This document shows positions 37,234 to 49,500 of a DNA stretch of 64,000 nucleotides, piece after piece; the first letter of the stretch is position 1, and the number at the start of each line of letters is the position of its first letter. This stretch comes from Styela clava. Lineage: Eukaryota > Chordata > Ascidiacea > Stolidobranchia > Styelidae. The translations under genes were made by a program, and so were the position numbers. The notes beneath the pieces were generated by a model. It searched no databases and had not been told where the DNA came from. It worked only from the letters and a program-made list of their open reading frames with translations. The stretch lies in NCBI RefSeq assembly GCF_964204865.1, contig NC_135262.1, positions 8,680,001 through 8,744,000 of the forward strand, given 5' to 3'.

Positions 37234-39066
37234 ATGCTGCGATTTTACGTCACCGTATTCTTCAGCATTTCAGCAATAATACATCAGAGTAAATGTGAGT
37301 CATTTTTATTTGAAATATCATAAGAATAATTCACGAAAAAAATTATTTTAAAGAGAAATCATGATGTCACAACGAGGTTACTTGTGCTGAATTTTGATTG
37401 TACATTATTCGTTGCAAGAATTGTGAACAAAAATGTTTACTTCGTTAGGAAGCTTTATGCTAAGAGGCCAAAAAATTGTTAGTCGGTTTTCTACTACATA
37501 TATATAAGTGTGCGAAAATATTTTCATGGAACGAGTGCAATCAACAAATCCCGTAATCGTTTGTGGATCTGATGGAATGTTTCCCTACCAGTTTCCCTTA
37601 TATCAATTTAGCAACAATTTGGTTTTTAATTTAATCTGAACTACAAAAATCTTTTTCTTCTTAGTTAACGCATATTTCAGTTCCTATATAGAAAATTGTA
37701 CTTTTGTTGATGAATTTTACATCAAATAACGTATGTTCAACAATAAATAATGGCACATTCTGATTGTAAATTAAAGTAAAATGAATTTTAATAAAAAGAG
37801 CACATAACATGAACAGTTAACGTTGGCACAGATAAAGTAAACTCTTTTGAATTTTAGGCGAAACAGAATGCAACTATACAAATCCAATCACCATCTTTAT
37901 TGAAGAGTCTGAAATTACTGTTATTGAAAAACAAGAATCTTCGGTTCTGATGTCGGTCTTGGTAAATCGATCGCCTTCCCACGTGAGAGTTGAGGTCGAA
38001 CATGAAAACCTTGTCAAAGAAGCAATTGCACCAAACCGTACATGTTGCGCATGCAACTATTTCTTCCCAGCGGAAGTGTCAAAAAAGGCGAAAGGTCCCT
38101 ACATTTACACATTCACAGCAAGGGAATTGCTTTTGCCTTACGGTCAAGTCAGTTCTGAAATAAAGCTCGACGTTATAGGTAACTGTGTTTATATTTTAGT
38201 GTTTATGATAAAGTTTGGTTTGATGATAAGTTTTAAATTTTAAAGTATGTACGACACTGCAATGGAACCGAGAGAAGTTGTACAAATGACAGTGTACCGA
38301 AAACGGTCTGCGTTTTCATCTATTTGTGCATTTAGTTTTTATGTTAATTAGACAATTTTACCAACGCCAAAATATTCATAAGCAAGTACAGAGGTTGCCA
38401 TATGGCTTCACGAATTAAAACCCTCTTATATCCGTATCGGTATAATATTATTGAACATATATCTTCCTGTCCCAGATCAACCATTGGATCCGATTGGCCA
38501 AGGAGTTATACCAATCATCATTCTGTTCTTTGTTATATTGGTCATGTTCGTTTCTGTTGCAATAATATTATGCTGGTAAGTAGACTCTTATAATTATAAA
38601 GTTTTTGATCCGGTAAAAGTTGTTGCTGCAGCAGTAATTTATTTAATAAATAATAACCGTTAATCTACTTTCGGGCGACCAAGCATCCTATCGGCAAAGT
38701 AAAAAGTGACTTAAAGAGGCTTGCAAAAAGCATGTAGTTCGAATTAAATTGTTCTATAAGTAATGTTGAACTAATTCAATTTCTTCCTTTATCGGATGTC
38801 ATTTAAAATGCCACATAATAATTAAATTTGACTATCTCGATAATAATCTTATTTCTAACCTAATCACACTTTACACTTCATCGCTATACGGTATCCGATA
38901 GCGCTCTAAAAAATTCAACTTCATTCTTCATTTTAGGAAATGCAGGTACGACTCTGATATTGAAGGCGCTGAATTCCATAATATAGAAGAAAGGAGATAT
39001 CGTGGAAAGAGAGAAAGTACAAAAAGCAATTTGGAGCAAGAAGTGTATTCAATTTTTGATGATTGA
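37234..39066 (+). CDS. Orphan type I single-pass membrane protein
   Basis: Four exons: 37234-37294, 37858-38178, 38476-38575 and 38937-39066, all GT..AG and phase-consistent, encoding 203 residues. An in-frame ATG at 37210 would add eight residues. I chose the second ATG because it starts directly at the hydrophobic signal peptide (about residues 1-18). The ectodomain (21-135) has five cysteines (C21, C25, then CC-A-C near residues 81-84) and alternating beta-strand-like segments, ending YIYTFTARELLLPYGQ and SEIKLDVI. That is faintly immunoglobulin-like, but no family is recognised. The helix is at about 138-160. The acidic/basic tail ends EVYSIFDD, which contains a YxxF-type (YSIF) sorting signal. 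It is third in a same-strand row of single-pass proteins but lacks the six-cysteine pattern and PPxY. AATAAA near 39290 and 39440. Confidence 0.75.
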
Positions 39067-40506
39067 ACAATATTCTAACATTAATACTGTATAATAATAT
39101 GAGGAACATAGCATAATGATGCGTATACAGATTTTGCCAACGGTAAAATGATTCCTTATTGTTTATAGTGTTGTTCAATAAGGAGAATTATTTACTATAT
39201 ATATATATCACCTCATCAAAATTTACTGCCATGAATCAAATGCCAAGGACAATTTCATCTTTGTTATCCTAAATCTCTCACTATTTTAAATAAATATACG
39301 GGAATATGTGAAAATTTAATTACGCTTGTAACTGTGGCTATAAAACCTAGATAGTGTTTTCTTTTTCGACTTGTCATTTTTATTTCTACTACCTTATCGT
39401 GACATGTATTATTTCTCACTGTAAAATAAATTTATACGCAATAAATCCTGTTTAAACCAATACTATTTATTTAAATAAATATCAGTGACCTGTTAACGAT
39501 CAGATTTTAACTGGGTCAATGCAAACAAACTGTATAGAGTGGAGTTTACCTTGGAAAAGTGAGTAGGTTTATAAAATTTAAAGTTGCTATTAGCATTGAA
39601 GAGAAATGTTTTTAAATAATTTATACTATAACAATAGAAGCCTGAGTTTCAGATAAAACTACAATACTGCAAACCCATGTGATTTTATTTTTACATCGCG
39701 CCTCCCCTGGTGATTTAGTTAGAAGTCGTCGGAGTTTACTCTCCCAAATGGTAGCCAGTTTCAATCGTGAACTCGAAAAGTGGAACAAATCTTATCTTCC
39801 AGCTATATATTTCTCCATAATGAGCTCTAAAATTTTTCTCTTTGTCAAGTTACATTAACGTTTCACGGCCTTTACTTCTAGACCGCGTATAATATCCGAA
39901 TTTTTACTTGAAAATGTGAAGAGATAACACAAAATAAATAGGTCCTACAGACATCAATCTCAATGACCAATAATACAATAATGATGCTCTTCATCATATA
40001 TAAATCGCTATGCTGATCAAAACTAACTACATCTATTTACGGAAAATCAGAAAATTAATGTTCTTAAGCGATTAAAAGTTATTCATATATAAAATAGTTC
40101 GGACAGACGCGACCATATTATTCTATATTATCGATAACAACAATAACAAGTGTTCACGTTATATACAAAATATTTTTTTGACAATTACAAAATGGGAAAA
40201 ATAGTATGGAATGAATAAGAAATAGGTTACTCAAAGCAATCTGCAGTACAACTGTAAGCGAACGCAAAACAACTTCAATATTCTGAATAGGAAGTCCATG
40301 CAAAATTAAAATTTTTATTTATTTGTACAGTTCCAATTCGTTTAATTGTGAACATTTAACATTTTGCTTATTGAAGAGAATTCCAATTAGTTCAGTACTA
40401 ATTGAGCATAATTTAAATTATTTACAAGGCAATATTGATTTCTGCAACACTCATTGCTTAAAAATGTTTATTTACAAAGCTTTCTCATTCGTAGTACACT
40501 TCAAGT
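39067..40506. other. Convergent intergenic region
   Basis: No gene seen. It lies between the 3' ends of the plus-strand type I protein and the minus-strand coiled-coil gene. A minus-strand AATAAA is at about 40314-40319 (tttatt on the plus strand), and AATAAA on the plus strand near 39440. Confidence 0.5.
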
Positions 40507-43500
40507 TCACCAATCACAAAATTCTTCCCATTTGGCAGCAATAGCGCCTCCACCTATTGCAGCTACCACTCCTCCTCCGAATAGACAACCAATTGCAATT
40601 TTGGCAACCACGAATCCAAAGATACCAAATGCTGCCAAACCTCCAGTTGCCACGCCCAGGACGACTGCGATGCCAATAAGAGCACCAACTTTCCACCAGT
40701 TCTGAAAAATAATGTAATTAATGTGTTTACCTGAATCTGAGATTTCGCAGCTTTATGTAAACATCAAAATACATCTTCCCATTGTGTAAATTCACCGCTA
40801 AGTACGTTATCGCAAATTGTCTAATTTTGTTTCTTTTCAGTTTCGAAATTTGTCCAAAATTATTCGTTAAATGTTGGGGACATTTTTGTTGACGCTGTTG
40901 CTGTAGTGCAGAAGAAGAGGCTCAAATTCATAATTTGCGATATGATCTTGGTTTCAATATTCTCCGTGAAGTAATAAAATAATTTACACACCGTCTTTTT
41001 TACACCACTTTCTTCCAATTTCTTTCGCATTTTCTCATTTTCTTTCAAAGCTTTGTCGTACTTCTTCTTCAATGCCTCATGTTCTCTAAGCAGGTTCTGA
41101 AAAAATTGAAGATTGTATATATTTTGTTATGAATACCACGGTACAAAAAATATGTCGATCGTAAATCGTATTATGGATTGAATTTACAGTTGCATAATTA
41201 TGCGAAATCCGAGCCAAGCCGTAATGCAGGGGTCGGCATCGTACGTCCCGTGGGCCAGCTCTCGCGACGCTTCGCTGAATTATAGGGACAAAACGGCCGT
41301 TTGGCGATGAATTGCTTTTATAATACATGCTTGAGGAGTTGATTTTATTCTTCACATAACAGAATTATTGCGAGACATGTGTAGATTATATTATAATCTA
41401 GCAATAAAGTGAAAAGCTACTCGTTTAACAAACCTACAATTTAATTATAATTAGACAAATAGCAACACGCAGAAAAGTTGATGCTAAGTGCCGAGAGTTC
41501 AATGGCGCAGAAAATATTCGAATTGAGCTTCTTGAGATGAAATGCAATGAAGAAATAAAATTCATATTTCATTCGATAGATGTATCACTGCTTGATTTTA
41601 TTTATAAAAAGTATCTTCCTGAAGAAAATCTCAAACCATTTACATCGATGTTTGGGAATACATACGAGTGCGAACATCTTGGCTTCCTCTAGCGTGCCGC
41701 CTGATGTCGAGAAGCTATCAAGCGTGATGCAACAACAAGTATCACAGTCTTCTCGCGCTGTTCAAAATCTAAAATTTCAACTTCTGATCGGTGTGAAATA
41801 ATTGTGATTAATCGGCCATCCGTTCGGTTTTTAACTTTCTTAAAATAAGTGCGACCCGCCAAGACTTGCAACCCTCAATTTTGGCCCGCGAGGTACAGTG
41901 GATGCCGACCCCTGAGGCGTAATGTATGTTTTTGTTTTTCTTTGCTGTGTTAAATTTTTTGCCGTTTAGCCCTTGACTTCCTCAGCGATATCCGCTTCTC
42001 TTCTTTTGTGTGGCTCTGATGAAGGTTTGAAGTTGGTTATATGGCCAACCAAAAAAAGCATGTTGCACACCTCTGTGCTGAACATACTTATTTTTACTGG
42101 AAGCACATCGTGGCAGCTGAATGAATGCTGAGTGTTATGAGAATTAAGTTCAGTTATTCCTGTTGCAGTGTGCTACACTTTGTTTATATTCCGTCATTAT
42201 TACATTATCGTTCTTTGTGTTGTGATCACTGATTATCGTCAAGCGACAACGGACTGCATTTGCCTTACTGCATTAGTTACGTGCCGTTACGAGTATTAGA
42301 CGGTAGTCCGATTAAGTTTGGCTATACTTAGTGACTCAATGTAATTATGTTGCATGTTCTTGTGTTTAGGTTAAGATGCGTTTTTAGTTTCTTAAAGCCA
42401 TAATTTTGGTTATAATAAATAAACTGTCATAACAATTTAAGAAACTAAAATCTTAAATATGGATGCATCGATGAAACCAGTGAGACTTGACCTAAATCTG
42501 AATTCTCCAAGCGCGGCAAAGGAATGGAAGCACTGGCGAAAAACATTTGAGAACTACATTGAAGAATTAGAGATGAGTGTACAAGAGGGCCAGTCTGTGA
42601 ATAAACTCAAGAGGCTAATCAACTCAGTATCTCACAATGTTTATGAATATATTGAAGATGTGGACGCTTATAGTAAAGCTATGGAAGTGCTACATAACTT
42701 ATATGTCAAGACGCCGAATGAAATATTTGCACGACATCTGCTAGTTACGGCAAAGCAACAAACTGGTCAATCCATCGACGAATTTTTACAAACTCTGCGT
42801 AATCTAAGTAAAGATTGTAATTTTAAAGATGTTTCTGCCGCGCAGTACCGCGACGAACTTATACGTGATTCTTTTATCAATGGTATTTTGTCAAATAACA
42901 TCCGACAACGTCTTTTGGAAAACAAGGACTTGACTCTTGAATTAGCGTTTTCACAAGCTTCATCACTTGATCTGGCGCAACGTAATTCGTCAGCATATGA
43001 AGCATCTCGAATCGACGAATTGCAACCTTCCGCATTGGCCACTTCCGAAACCTCTTTCGACAATGAAGGTATAGTAACTGGCCGTATAACAGGGCGAAAA
43101 TGTATATTCTGTGGATATAATTACCACAATCGTCAAAATTGTCCCGCACGCAATGCCAATTGCTACAAATGCGATAAAAAAGGCCACTTTGCCAAACTTT
43201 GCCGATCAAAGATGAATAAATCTGAAGACTCTTCATCTATAACGGCGTCAGTAAATCCATCAGTCCACGATTTGCAATCAGCACCACGGTGTTTACTGCC
43301 GGCAACACTTCCAGTTGTCATAGCTGGTCGCAATACAACTGCGTTGATAGATACCGGAAGCTCTCTCTCTTTTATAAACGAAAAAACTGCGAGAATGCTA
43401 CGTTTGAAAATTTTGCCTTCACGGGAAAATGTAGTGATGGCTGTCCAGCATCTGCAAGGAACGACTATTGGATCCTGTTTAACTGATATGATAATTGGTA

Positions 43501-46500
43501 GTCGTTCATATACCAAAGTGCCTCTTAAAGTATTTCGAGGTCTTTGTTGTGATTTATTGCTCGGTCAGGACTTTCAAAGACAACATGAAAGAGTCATTTT
43601 CCCTTTTAACGGCTCTCGTCCTGAACTTCTAGTTCAATATGAATCAAAAGTATGTGGTTTAGCTGCTGCAAACTACACCCCGGCTTCGTTATTTTCTAAT
43701 CTCATGAAAAATTGTCATCCGATAGCTGTCAAATCTCGCCGTTTTGGCGCGTTAGACAAAGAATTCATCGCTAAAGAAGTTTCGAGAATGTACAACGAAG
43801 GAATTATCAGGCCAAGTTCTTCGCCGTGGAGAGCACAGCCTTTAGTTGTGAAGGATCCATTGACCTCAAAACGACGATTGTGCATAGACTATTCACAAAC
43901 GATAAACATTTATACAGAGCTAGACGCCTATCCATTGCCGCGAATTGATGATATGGTTAACGAACTTGCTGGATATTCCTGGTTTTCCACCTACGATCTG
44001 AAATCCGCGTATCATCAGATTCCAATATGCCAGCAAGATAAAATTTTCACTGCGTTTGAAGGCGATGGTAAACTCTGGGAATTCAATCGTATTCCATTTG
44101 GAGTGACCAATGGAGTACCAGCTTTTCAGCGGCTAATGGATGAAATTGTGGAAAAAGGCAATCTGAAAGATACATTTCCATACCTCGACAATGTAACTAT
44201 AGCTGGACATACAAAAGAGGAGCATGACTATAATGTGAAGAAATTTCTCGATACTGTTAAGAAAAACAATTTAACATTAAATGATGCAAAAACAGTATCA
44301 AGTGTACGAAAAATTAACATTTTGGGATATACAGTGGGTAATAATTCAGTAGCTCCAGATCCCGAACGCCTAGCTCCATTGAGAGAACTCCTACCTCCAA
44401 CAAATAGTCGCGCTCTGCAAAGAATAATTGAACTTTTTGCGTATTATTCGAAATGGATTGTAAACTTTTCAGACAAAATTCGACGACTCCGCCAAGCGAA
44501 AACATTTCCTTTAGATTGCGCTACAGTACAAGACTTCGAATCACTAAAAAGAGAAATCGGAAATGCCACTTTGAGCTCAATTGATGAGCATGTTCCATTT
44601 GTTGTAGAATGCGACGCATCGGAAATTGCAATTTCAGCCACACTGAATCAAGGAGGGCGACCAGTGGCATTTTGGTCGCGTGTTCTACAGAAGAGCGAGA
44701 GGTTTTATCCTGCTGTAGAAAAGGAGGCAACGGCAATCATTGAAGCTGTGCGAAAGTGGGCCCATTTTCTGGCAAGACGTCCATTCACTATCGTGACCGA
44801 CCAGCGATCGGTTTCTTTCATGCTAGATAACCGTCGTCGATCCAAAATAAAGAATAATAAAATTCAGTCCTGGAGGCTGGAACTAGCCTCTTTCAGTTAC
44901 GACGTTAGATATCGACCTGGAAAACAAAATGCCGCACCTGATGCTTTAACACGTTCTACATGCGCATCAGTTTTTCCCACGTCATTGCAAGAAATACACG
45001 AAGGTTTATGTCACCCGGGCGTCACAAGACTTCTACATTTCGTCAAATCGAAAAATTTGCCTTTCTCGACTGATGACGTTAAAAGAACTTGTAAATTATG
45101 CCGCGTATGTGCGGAACTTAAACCGAAATTTTATTCCCCACCGTATGGCACATTAATCAAGGCCACACGGCCATTTGAAAGACTGAGTATGGACTTCAAG
45201 GGACCTTTGCCATCACGGACAAAGAACGTATACATGCTAACCATTGTCGATGAATATTCTAGATTTCCATTTGTATTTCCATGCACCAATCTTTCTTCCG
45301 CTTCAGTAATAAGCTGCCTTGAAAAATTATTTGCTCTGTGCGGACTACCTGGTTATATACACTCTGATAGAGGAAAATCTTTTATGTCTGCGGAACTAAG
45401 GGATTTTCTGCTGAAACGTGGTGTAGCCACCAGTCAATCCTCGCCTTATCACCCAATTGGAAACTCCCAAGTTGAACGATTCAATGGAATCATATGGAAA
45501 GCCGTGCGTTTATGCTTGCGTACATATAATCTGCCTATCACACATTGGGAATATGTGTTACCGAAAGCTCTTCAATCGCTCCGATCTTTGCTTTGCACAG
45601 CAGTCAATGCAACTCCACATGAACTATTTTTCAACTTCCAACACCGCTCTCCCAGTGGTCATTCATTGCCTACCTGGTTGTGCGAATCAAAACATGCTTT
45701 TCTGCGGAAATTCGTTCGTTCGCACAAAAATGACGATTTGGTTGAACAAGTGGAACTAAAAAATGTGAATCCCGCATATGCTCGAGTTCGTTTTTCTGAT
45801 GGGCGGGAGAGTACGGTATCGTTAAGAGACTTGTCCCCTTGTCCAGTCTCCCAACGATCTTCAAGTCACGATAGAGAGTCTCAAGACTTTTCTCCTGAAG
45901 ATAGTGAAACAAGTACTAATGCGTCACCACTAAATGATGGATGCAACGTTGACCGAAATGAAGAGTTCAAAATTGAAATTCCAATTAGCTCTGACAATGC
46001 TAATAATGAAAGGATTGCCACACGTCGTTCAACTCGAACTAACATTGGTGTTCCACCAGAACGCTATGGTTTTGAAATATAGACGGGGAGAATGTTATGA
46101 GAATTAAGTTCAGTTATTCCTGTTGCAGTGTGCTACACTTTGTTTATATTCCGTCATTATTACATTATCGTTCTTTGTGTTGTGATCACTGATTATCGTC
46201 AAGCGACAACGGACTGCATTTGCCTTACTGCATTAGTTACGTGCCGTTACGAGTATTAGACGGTAGTCCGATTAAGTTTGGCTATACTTAGTGACTCAAT
46301 GTAATTATGTTGCATGTTCTTGTGTTTAGGTTAAGATGCGTTTTTAGTTTCTTAAAGCCATAATTTTGGTTATAATAAATAAACTGTCATAACACTGAGT
46401 ATGTATCACTGATGGCCCAGTCCCAAAATTTACTACAAGACATCGGTATCAATACTTCTGGAACTGAAGTTAGATCAAGAATTAGTTGATTTGACCTTAC

Positions 46501-49500
46501 CTCCTTGAATGAATAACTCGCTTATTATCAATAAAACAAACCTCAAAAATTTCACCACCTGATTCACTTATTCCTTGAAATGAACATACATAAACTGGCT
46601 GAAGTCGTGACAAATACTGTATAAGGACAATTTGTTGTATTGAATATTTCAATATACATGTATTTTTTGCATGCAATAGGTTGGGCAAATCTTTAAAATA
46701 ACGAACAGCGAATCGAATATTGAAAAAACGAATGCCATTTATCTAACCGAATATTTGGAAGCGCGTGAGCTGCGGCACTTCACTGTGGCGCTTGAAAATA
46801 TCACTGAAACGATAGAATAATACAAGGAGAAGGTCAACTATCGTCTTCGCAAAAATCACCCTCCCGGAATCAGTAATGATAATATTCGGAAGGTCACTTA
46901 CAAACAGCGATAACGATGATCAAAGCCAACACGAATAGTACGAATTAGAATAAACCTAATTTAGAAATCTGGGTTTTGGAGTTACAGCTTTAATTATCTT
47001 CAAATTATGTCAACGCGTCGCTTACTTTGTTGTCCGCCGACGCAGCAACATTTAACTGGAAGAAGGATTGCTTGATCACGCTGACGAAAAGCAATTTACA
47101 AATTTATCGAGTAAAAATAGCGTATTGTAAACTATTTTTTTCGGTCTTCTTCTTCTAAACGGGACTATCGACCCCCGGCGTCATGGCGTCGATTCCGACT
47201 ATACATTATTCGATAGTATTTAGTATTCGCTGAAAATTTTCGAGTTACTCGATTCGAAAAATATATTCAACTTTTCCCCAGTAACTGAAAAAATAAAAAT
47301 AAACCAAAAAAGTGTCATTCAGCAAGTATCATAATTACATACTTCGTGACTCTCGGCAATTTTTTCCAAATTTTTCAACTTTTCTGCATCCTTTGCCCTT
47401 TCGGACATAATCTTTTTGAGCTTTCTCTTCAGCTCTTCGTTTTCTTTGCAGACACGCTCACACCTTGCTATTCGTTCAGCCATATCAGCCTGAAAAAGTT
47501 GTACGTGGCGGAAATTGATCATCTTGTAAGATGAATTGCAATACAGAACATCTGAAATCCAATCAAATTTCCACCGATATCTTGATATTTGTCCCGTCCT
47601 GAGCAAAACACGCTTTTTATCGCTTCGCATCCTGCATTGCAGGCCCCGGTTATGTGATGGTGATCATGTGTGAAGAAATGTTTCATAGTAAACGGGTAGT
47701 TCGTGAAAATTTCCACATTATCAGCTTGATTTGAGAACAATCAGGCCGTTCTATTTTCCCCTAGATTGGGCGCATACCTGATCTATAGTTACTAGTAATA
47801 TTGCAATAACATAACAAGTTTTTACACGTGAAAACCTATTGATTAAATAACCTGTCGAGGTAAACATCCAGTTGTGCGTCTGATTCGTTTTAATAATATG
47901 AAGCAAAAACATGTAGGCTTACAGTATTTATTTTCAACTGATTATAAACTTTACCTTTTCCATTTCTAGATTTTCGACCTTATTGCTTAATGTTCTCATC
48001 TCATCCATCATCTCCCTCACATCGCCCTTTGTTAACACGTCACCTTCTGGGTGCCCAATTCTCTAAAAAAAAGATATGCAGATATCATACAAAAATATAT
48101 CATATAGTGTGCAAGATAAACCAAATGTTTGTTTTAATGCGTGTTTAATGATGACCGATAAATATGTTGACCTAGCTCAATAATGGTCTCTGAGTAACGT
48201 AACACACTCTGGCATTTATAGAGGATGGACAAACCAAGAGACAAACACTGACAGGTTCATCGTTGATCCAACACTAAATTTTCTGTTACACACTACATAA
48301 AAAAAATTTAAATTATTGGAAGCGTAAAGAGATCACAATGAAATGTTTGTCTAGATATAGTGGGATTCAACGCAATGGATCGAATCCCCCCTCCCTCCGC
48401 TCCCCCACGGAAAAAAATTTAAAAATCGCGCCGATGCCAAACAGCATTGCTTTCGCCCGTATATGTCTATGCCGGGACACTAATATGTAATAGTTTTGTG
48501 TAATGTATTTATGTCCATACGTGCAAGTTGTACGTGGGTTTAAAGTCAAACCGAACTAAAAACTAACTATTTTCTTGCATCTTCACCAAAAATTCCAGTT
48601 ATATCGACAAAAGCGACATTAATTATTATCATTGCGTAATCACTAATCACATATTTCCAAAGTCTGGCGTTCATTAAATCTGCTTGTGTTGATATATGCG
48701 CCCAATGGTATGTATCAGGCATTTGAGAGAGTCATTTGCGTCGTAGATCCTAAGAGCATGGTCAAATGCGAATGAGTAGCAAGCAATCGTGCAAAAGAGT
48801 TTCGGAAATTCGGCTGACGTTTTTAATATGCTCAACATCAAACTAGTACAGGAAACAATTAGTAAACGAATGTGTTCTCACGCCCGATGCGGTTTTAAAA
48901 TTTTCTGTTTTGCATGAGCTTTCAATCTTGTTTACACGGGTATTGGACGGCAAGTTTTCTGAATAAACCAATTTTAACAATATGATCTACGTAAGACGTC
49001 TATATCGTAGATCTGGGCGGTCTAAACTGCGGCCGGCTGGTTGCGTGCGGCCCGCAGAACAATTTTAGCGTACACTACTAAACCATTGGCAGATATTTGT
49101 GTTTATTAGCAAACAATTTTGCTTCATTTTCAAACCACCAACTGGAAATAATACAGATGTTGGGATTGATGTTTGTTAATATCACGGAATTTCATTGTTG
49201 TATCTATAAACGTCAAGATGGTGGCTATATGGGAATGACCTTCTATCGGTAAATAGAGAATGAATTGGTTTGTTCTGACAGGAATAAACCGAGTAGAAGA
49301 TCTCGCGTCAAGTAACTCTTCATTTGAAAAGCGTTTCTCGCCTTTATTTTAGTAAAAACACTCCTCGATTTTCAAGCGTTGGCCACGTGACGAGCAGCAG
49401 GGCTGACAGAGCGCCTCGCGATCCAGCTTTTTTTTAAAAAAAAAAACTTTTAACTTAAACGGATTTTGTTGTTTTACGACGGTAGCTCTAGGCCTGCTCA

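Larger units (their letters stand above)
42128..46399 (+). mobile_element. Intact Ty3/gypsy-type LTR retrotransposon
   Basis: The element proper spans 42133-46394, bounded by an exact 5-bp target duplication ctgag (42128-42132 and 46395-46399). Both LTRs (42133-42434 and 46093-46394, 302 bp) are identical by eye. They start tgttatg and end cataaca. A polypurine tract (acggggagaa, 46083-46092) abuts the 3' LTR. One uninterrupted frame encodes Gag-Pol. It is inserted in intron 3 of the minus-strand coiled-coil gene, in the opposite orientation to that gene. Identical LTRs and an open frame indicate a very recent insertion. Confidence 0.95.

Noticed and set aside
37858-38178. Calling the orphan ectodomain an immunoglobulin domain
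   Set aside because: Strand-like alternation and a Y-x-F-x-A stretch are suggestive, but the usual cysteine pair and core Trp are not in place.
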